A stretch of DNA of 64,000 nt, from assembly GCA_963780165.1 (NCBI GenBank), contig CAWABB010000001.1, positions 124,001 to 188,000 of the forward strand. Direction: 5' to 3'. Shown in pieces: positions 62,024 through 64,000 of the stretch. The notes beneath the pieces are model-generated. The model was given only the letters and a program-made list of their open reading frames with translations, made no database searches and was not told where the DNA came from. The stretch comes from CAWABB01 sp963780165 (GTDB lineage: Bacteria; Bacteroidota; Ignavibacteria; UBA10030; UBA6906). The position numbers and the translations under genes were made by a program. Numbering within the stretch: position 1 is the stretch's first letter; every line of letters begins with the position of its first letter.

Positions 62024-63444
62024 TAGCCCGGAAGACATGTATCGCCGATCTCATCCAGCGCGGGCCGGCACGCCGAAGGTTGGCATTCCGTGGACTGTTG
62101 TGTCTCGGATGGCTCGTCCTGGGTCCGGTCCTCGGGGCGGCCCAGCCCGAGGGACGGGGGCCGTCCCAGGCTCCCGGGTCCGCAATCATGATCGAGTCCT
62201 TTGCGCGCGGCCCGGCCGATTCTGCCCGGGGCCTTGTTGACATCTTTTTCCGCATCGAAGCCGGGTTCTTCGTCCCCGTCAGGAACAGTGACACGGACGC
62301 CGCGATGCCCTATGTGCGGCGCGGTGAGGTGCTGATCGAGCTCATTGACTCGACCGGGATGACACGCGCGCGTGATCTCGCGCGACTGGAACGGGGGGGG
62401 GCGGAAAACGAGCGCCTCCGTCCGGGGACCGAATGGTTCCAGGGAGGCTTCACGGTTGGCGTCCCGTACGGAACCTATACCATGCTGGTCGAGGTGACTG
62501 ACTCCGAATCGCAGCGCTCCACAACTGACCGGTCCCGGCACGTCCGCGTTCAGCCTCAGGCTGTGGGACCTGAGGGCGATGCCGCAGCCATCTTTGTCGA
62601 AACACCGGCCCCGGGAACCGGCCGTGATACGATGCGGATCCACAACTATGGCGGCGATGTCCTGTTCGGGTCGGGGGTATCGATGTATGTCGAGCTCCCG
62701 AAGGGATCTCCGGCCGATTCTTCCATCGATGTTGCGGTCCGATACGAGATGGTGCGTCCGGGCGAGGACGATGCCGTGTTTGTCCGGGCAGATACAACCC
62801 TGGGGATTCGCCCGATCCTCCGCAATCGTCCCGCGCGCACGTCGGACACCCTCGGCGTGGCGTATGTGACGCGCGGCGACCAGCAGCCGCAGGTACGGGC
62901 GCTTGAGATCCCGCTGGGCACGCAGCGCCTGCCGCTCAGGAGATACCGGCTGACCGCAACGATCATACGGGGATCCGAGCCGCTCACCTTCAAGCGCGAG
63001 TTCCGGATGATCTGGCCGGACATGCCCCGGTCCCTGCGCAACGTGGACGACGCGATCACCGCCCTCCGGTACATTGCGCCCGAGGCAACCGTCGATTCGC
63101 TTCTCGAGGGGCCGCTCGAGGCCCGTTGGGCGCACCTCGAAGGATTCTGGAAGCCGAGGGATCGCTCCCCTGACACGGCACCGAACGAAGTCATGACAGA
63201 GTACTACCGGCGGGTCGACCATGCCCGCGAGACCTTCGGGACGCTCCGGCAGCAGGACGGCTTTCTGACCGACCGCGGAAGGATCTACGTCCTGCACGGC
63301 CCTCCCACAAACACCGAACGGTCGTTGGATCCGACTGAAGGTTTCCGGGAGGTCTGGACGTACGCCCGCGGGAACAAGACGTTCACCTTCGTTGACAGAA
63401 CGAAGACGGGTGATTACATTCTGTTGCACCGCCCTGCACAATGA
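62020..63444 (+). CDS. GWxTD domain-containing secreted protein
   Basis: 474 residues from the ATG at 62020. A signal peptide covers about residues 1-42 (LAFRGLLCLGWLVLGPVLGA). The middle part (45-330) is beta-rich and repetitive in character. The C-terminal GWxTD domain (about 365-472) reads DGFLTDRGRIYVLHGPPTN, then EVWTYARGNKTFTFVDRTKTGDYILL (in pieces). GWxTD proteins are found mainly in FCB, Acidobacteria and relatives, and their function is unknown. The Trp of the name motif is Phe here (GFLTD). It overlaps pepA and pdxA by 4 bp each, so all three are one transcript. Confidence 0.85.
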   Translation: MIARKTCIADLIQRGPARRRLAFRGLLCLGWLVLGPVLGAAQPEGRGPSQAPGSAIMIESFARGPADSARGLVDIFFRIEAGFFVPVRNSDTDAAMPYVRRGEVLIELIDSTGMTRARDLARLERGGAENERLRPGTEWFQGGFTVGVPYGTYTMLVEVTDSESQRSTTDRSRHVRVQPQAVGPEGDAAAIFVETPAPGTGRDTMRIHNYGGDVLFGSGVSMYVELPKGSPADSSIDVAVRYEMVRPGEDDAVFVRADTTLGIRPILRNRPARTSDTLGVAYVTRGDQQPQVRALEIPLGTQRLPLRRYRLTATIIRGSEPLTFKREFRMIWPDMPRSLRNVDDAITALRYIAPEATVDSLLEGPLEARWAHLEGFWKPRDRSPDTAPNEVMTEYYRRVDHARETFGTLRQQDGFLTDRGRIYVLHGPPTNTERSLDPTEGFREVWTYARGNKTFTFVDRTKTGDYILLHRPAQ

Positions 63445-64000
63445 AACCACGGGTTGCCATTACCATCGGAGACTACAACGGCGTCGGCCCGGAGGTAGTC
63501 CTCAGAAGTCTCCCGGCAGTGCGGAGGCACGTCACCCCCGTGCTTGTCGGTCCTGAGAAGGCCTGGTCCGCGTGGTCGCGACGACTCGGACTTCCGGACC
63601 CTGCCGCCGAAACGCGCACGGGGAGGCAGGCAGTGGACATCATCGACCCGGGACCGGGAGCAAGATTGCGGATCAGTCCGGGGAAGATCGACCGCGCGGC
63701 CGGCCTTGCGGCCGCCGCGGCGCTTGAGACAGCCGTCAGGCTCGCGGAAGGCGGCACCGTGGACGCCATCGTCACCGGTCCCCTGTCAAAGCGGGGTCTC
63801 CATCTCGCCGGGTTGCCTTTCCCGGGCCAGACGGAGTTCCTCCAGGAACTGACGGGCGCGCCGTCAGTCGCGATGATGCTGGTCCATGGCGGGTTTCGCG
63901 TCGGTCTGGTCACGATCCACGAACCTTTGAAGAATGTCCCCGCTCTCATTACGAGGCGTGCGTTGATAGAACGGATCGGCGTCCTTTCAGCCGCGCTGAG
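63441..64000 (+). CDS. pdxA: 4-hydroxythreonine-4-phosphate dehydrogenase (3' end outside window)
   Basis: The first ~186 codons are present and the gene runs off the right edge. It oxidises 4-phosphohydroxythreonine in vitamin B6 synthesis. ITIGDYNGVGPEVVLR and AIVTGPLSKRGLHLAG fit PdxA, as does TIHEPLKNVP with the metal ligand His (H160, matching E. coli H166). The GHTE substrate motif reads GQTE (Q130; codon CAG), an unusual change at the position of E. coli H136. The ATG overlaps the GWxTD gene stop. Confidence 0.9.
   Translation, partial: MKPRVAITIGDYNGVGPEVVLRSLPAVRRHVTPVLVGPEKAWSAWSRRLGLPDPAAETRTGRQAVDIIDPGPGARLRISPGKIDRAAGLAAAAALETAVRLAEGGTVDAIVTGPLSKRGLHLAGLPFPGQTEFLQELTGAPSVAMMLVHGGFRVGLVTIHEPLKNVPALITRRALIERIGVLSAAL

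Overview
The window is a chromosomal stretch, GC-rich by eye and densely coding, from a member of the Fibrobacteres-Chlorobi-Bacteroidetes (FCB) assemblage. An Ignavibacteria/Kapabacteria-like lineage is my best guess. Supporting marks are a secreted GH5 glycosidase ending in an NHPNPFNPETTI-type type IX secretion (T9SS) sorting domain, a GH97 glycosidase, a GWxTD-family protein, a Big_5-type Ig lipoprotein with the Bacteroidetes-like CAGQxxPPGGPPD N-terminus, and a ketol-acid reductoisomerase of the Bacteroidetes/fungal type. No prophage, transposase, integrase, CRISPR array, tRNA or rRNA was seen. This is mostly core metabolism.

Layout. 1-4.5 kb: RRM RNA-binding protein (-), secreted GH5 enzyme (+) and a GT39-type membrane glycosyltransferase (+). 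4.5-16.8 kb: a ten-gene branched-chain amino acid operon, ilvD-ilvB-ilvN-aroF-leuA-leuC-leuD-leuB-ilvE-ilvC, with a DAHP synthase gene embedded in it. It is preceded by a promoter, a 48-codon ORF very rich in Leu/Ile/Val and a long inverted repeat that together look like a leader-peptide attenuator. A second structured leader with a 13-codon ORF precedes leuA. 16.8-16.9 kb: an unusual pair of perfect palindromes flanking a bidirectional terminator. 17-23.9 kb: PPK2 polyphosphate kinase and a tripartite RND efflux operon (-). 24-26.4 kb: GH97 enzyme (+). 26.3-33.9 kb: arginine operon argC-J-B-R-G-H (-) divergent from argD (+), with two tandem ARG boxes in the shared control region. 34-37.3 kb: an orphan MttB-family methyltransferase, an FmdB zinc ribbon, a rhomboid protease and a cold-shock protein with a long leader. 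37.3-46.2 kb: a DUF748/AsmA-like protein, a zinc-ribbon membrane protein, deoC, a SPOR lipoprotein, an Ig lipoprotein, mltG and tsaD. 46.3-52.2 kb: rpmB, pgsA, pgpA, cinA, thpR, recA, recX and a 3'-5' exonuclease. 52.2-64 kb: bioY (-), then prs, rplY, pth, rpsF, rpsR, rplI, korA, korB, nrnA, pepA, a GWxTD protein and a pdxA that runs off the window.

How the genes work together. Most genes fall into tightly packed operons with 1-4 bp stop/start overlaps. Together they cover complete Ile/Val and Leu synthesis from pyruvate and 2-oxobutyrate, arginine synthesis apart from argA/argF, RecA-centred DNA repair, phospholipid synthesis and ferredoxin-linked 2-oxoacid oxidation. The most interesting material is regulatory: the ilv-leu leader, the leuA leader, the ARG-box pair and the palindrome pair at 16.8 kb.
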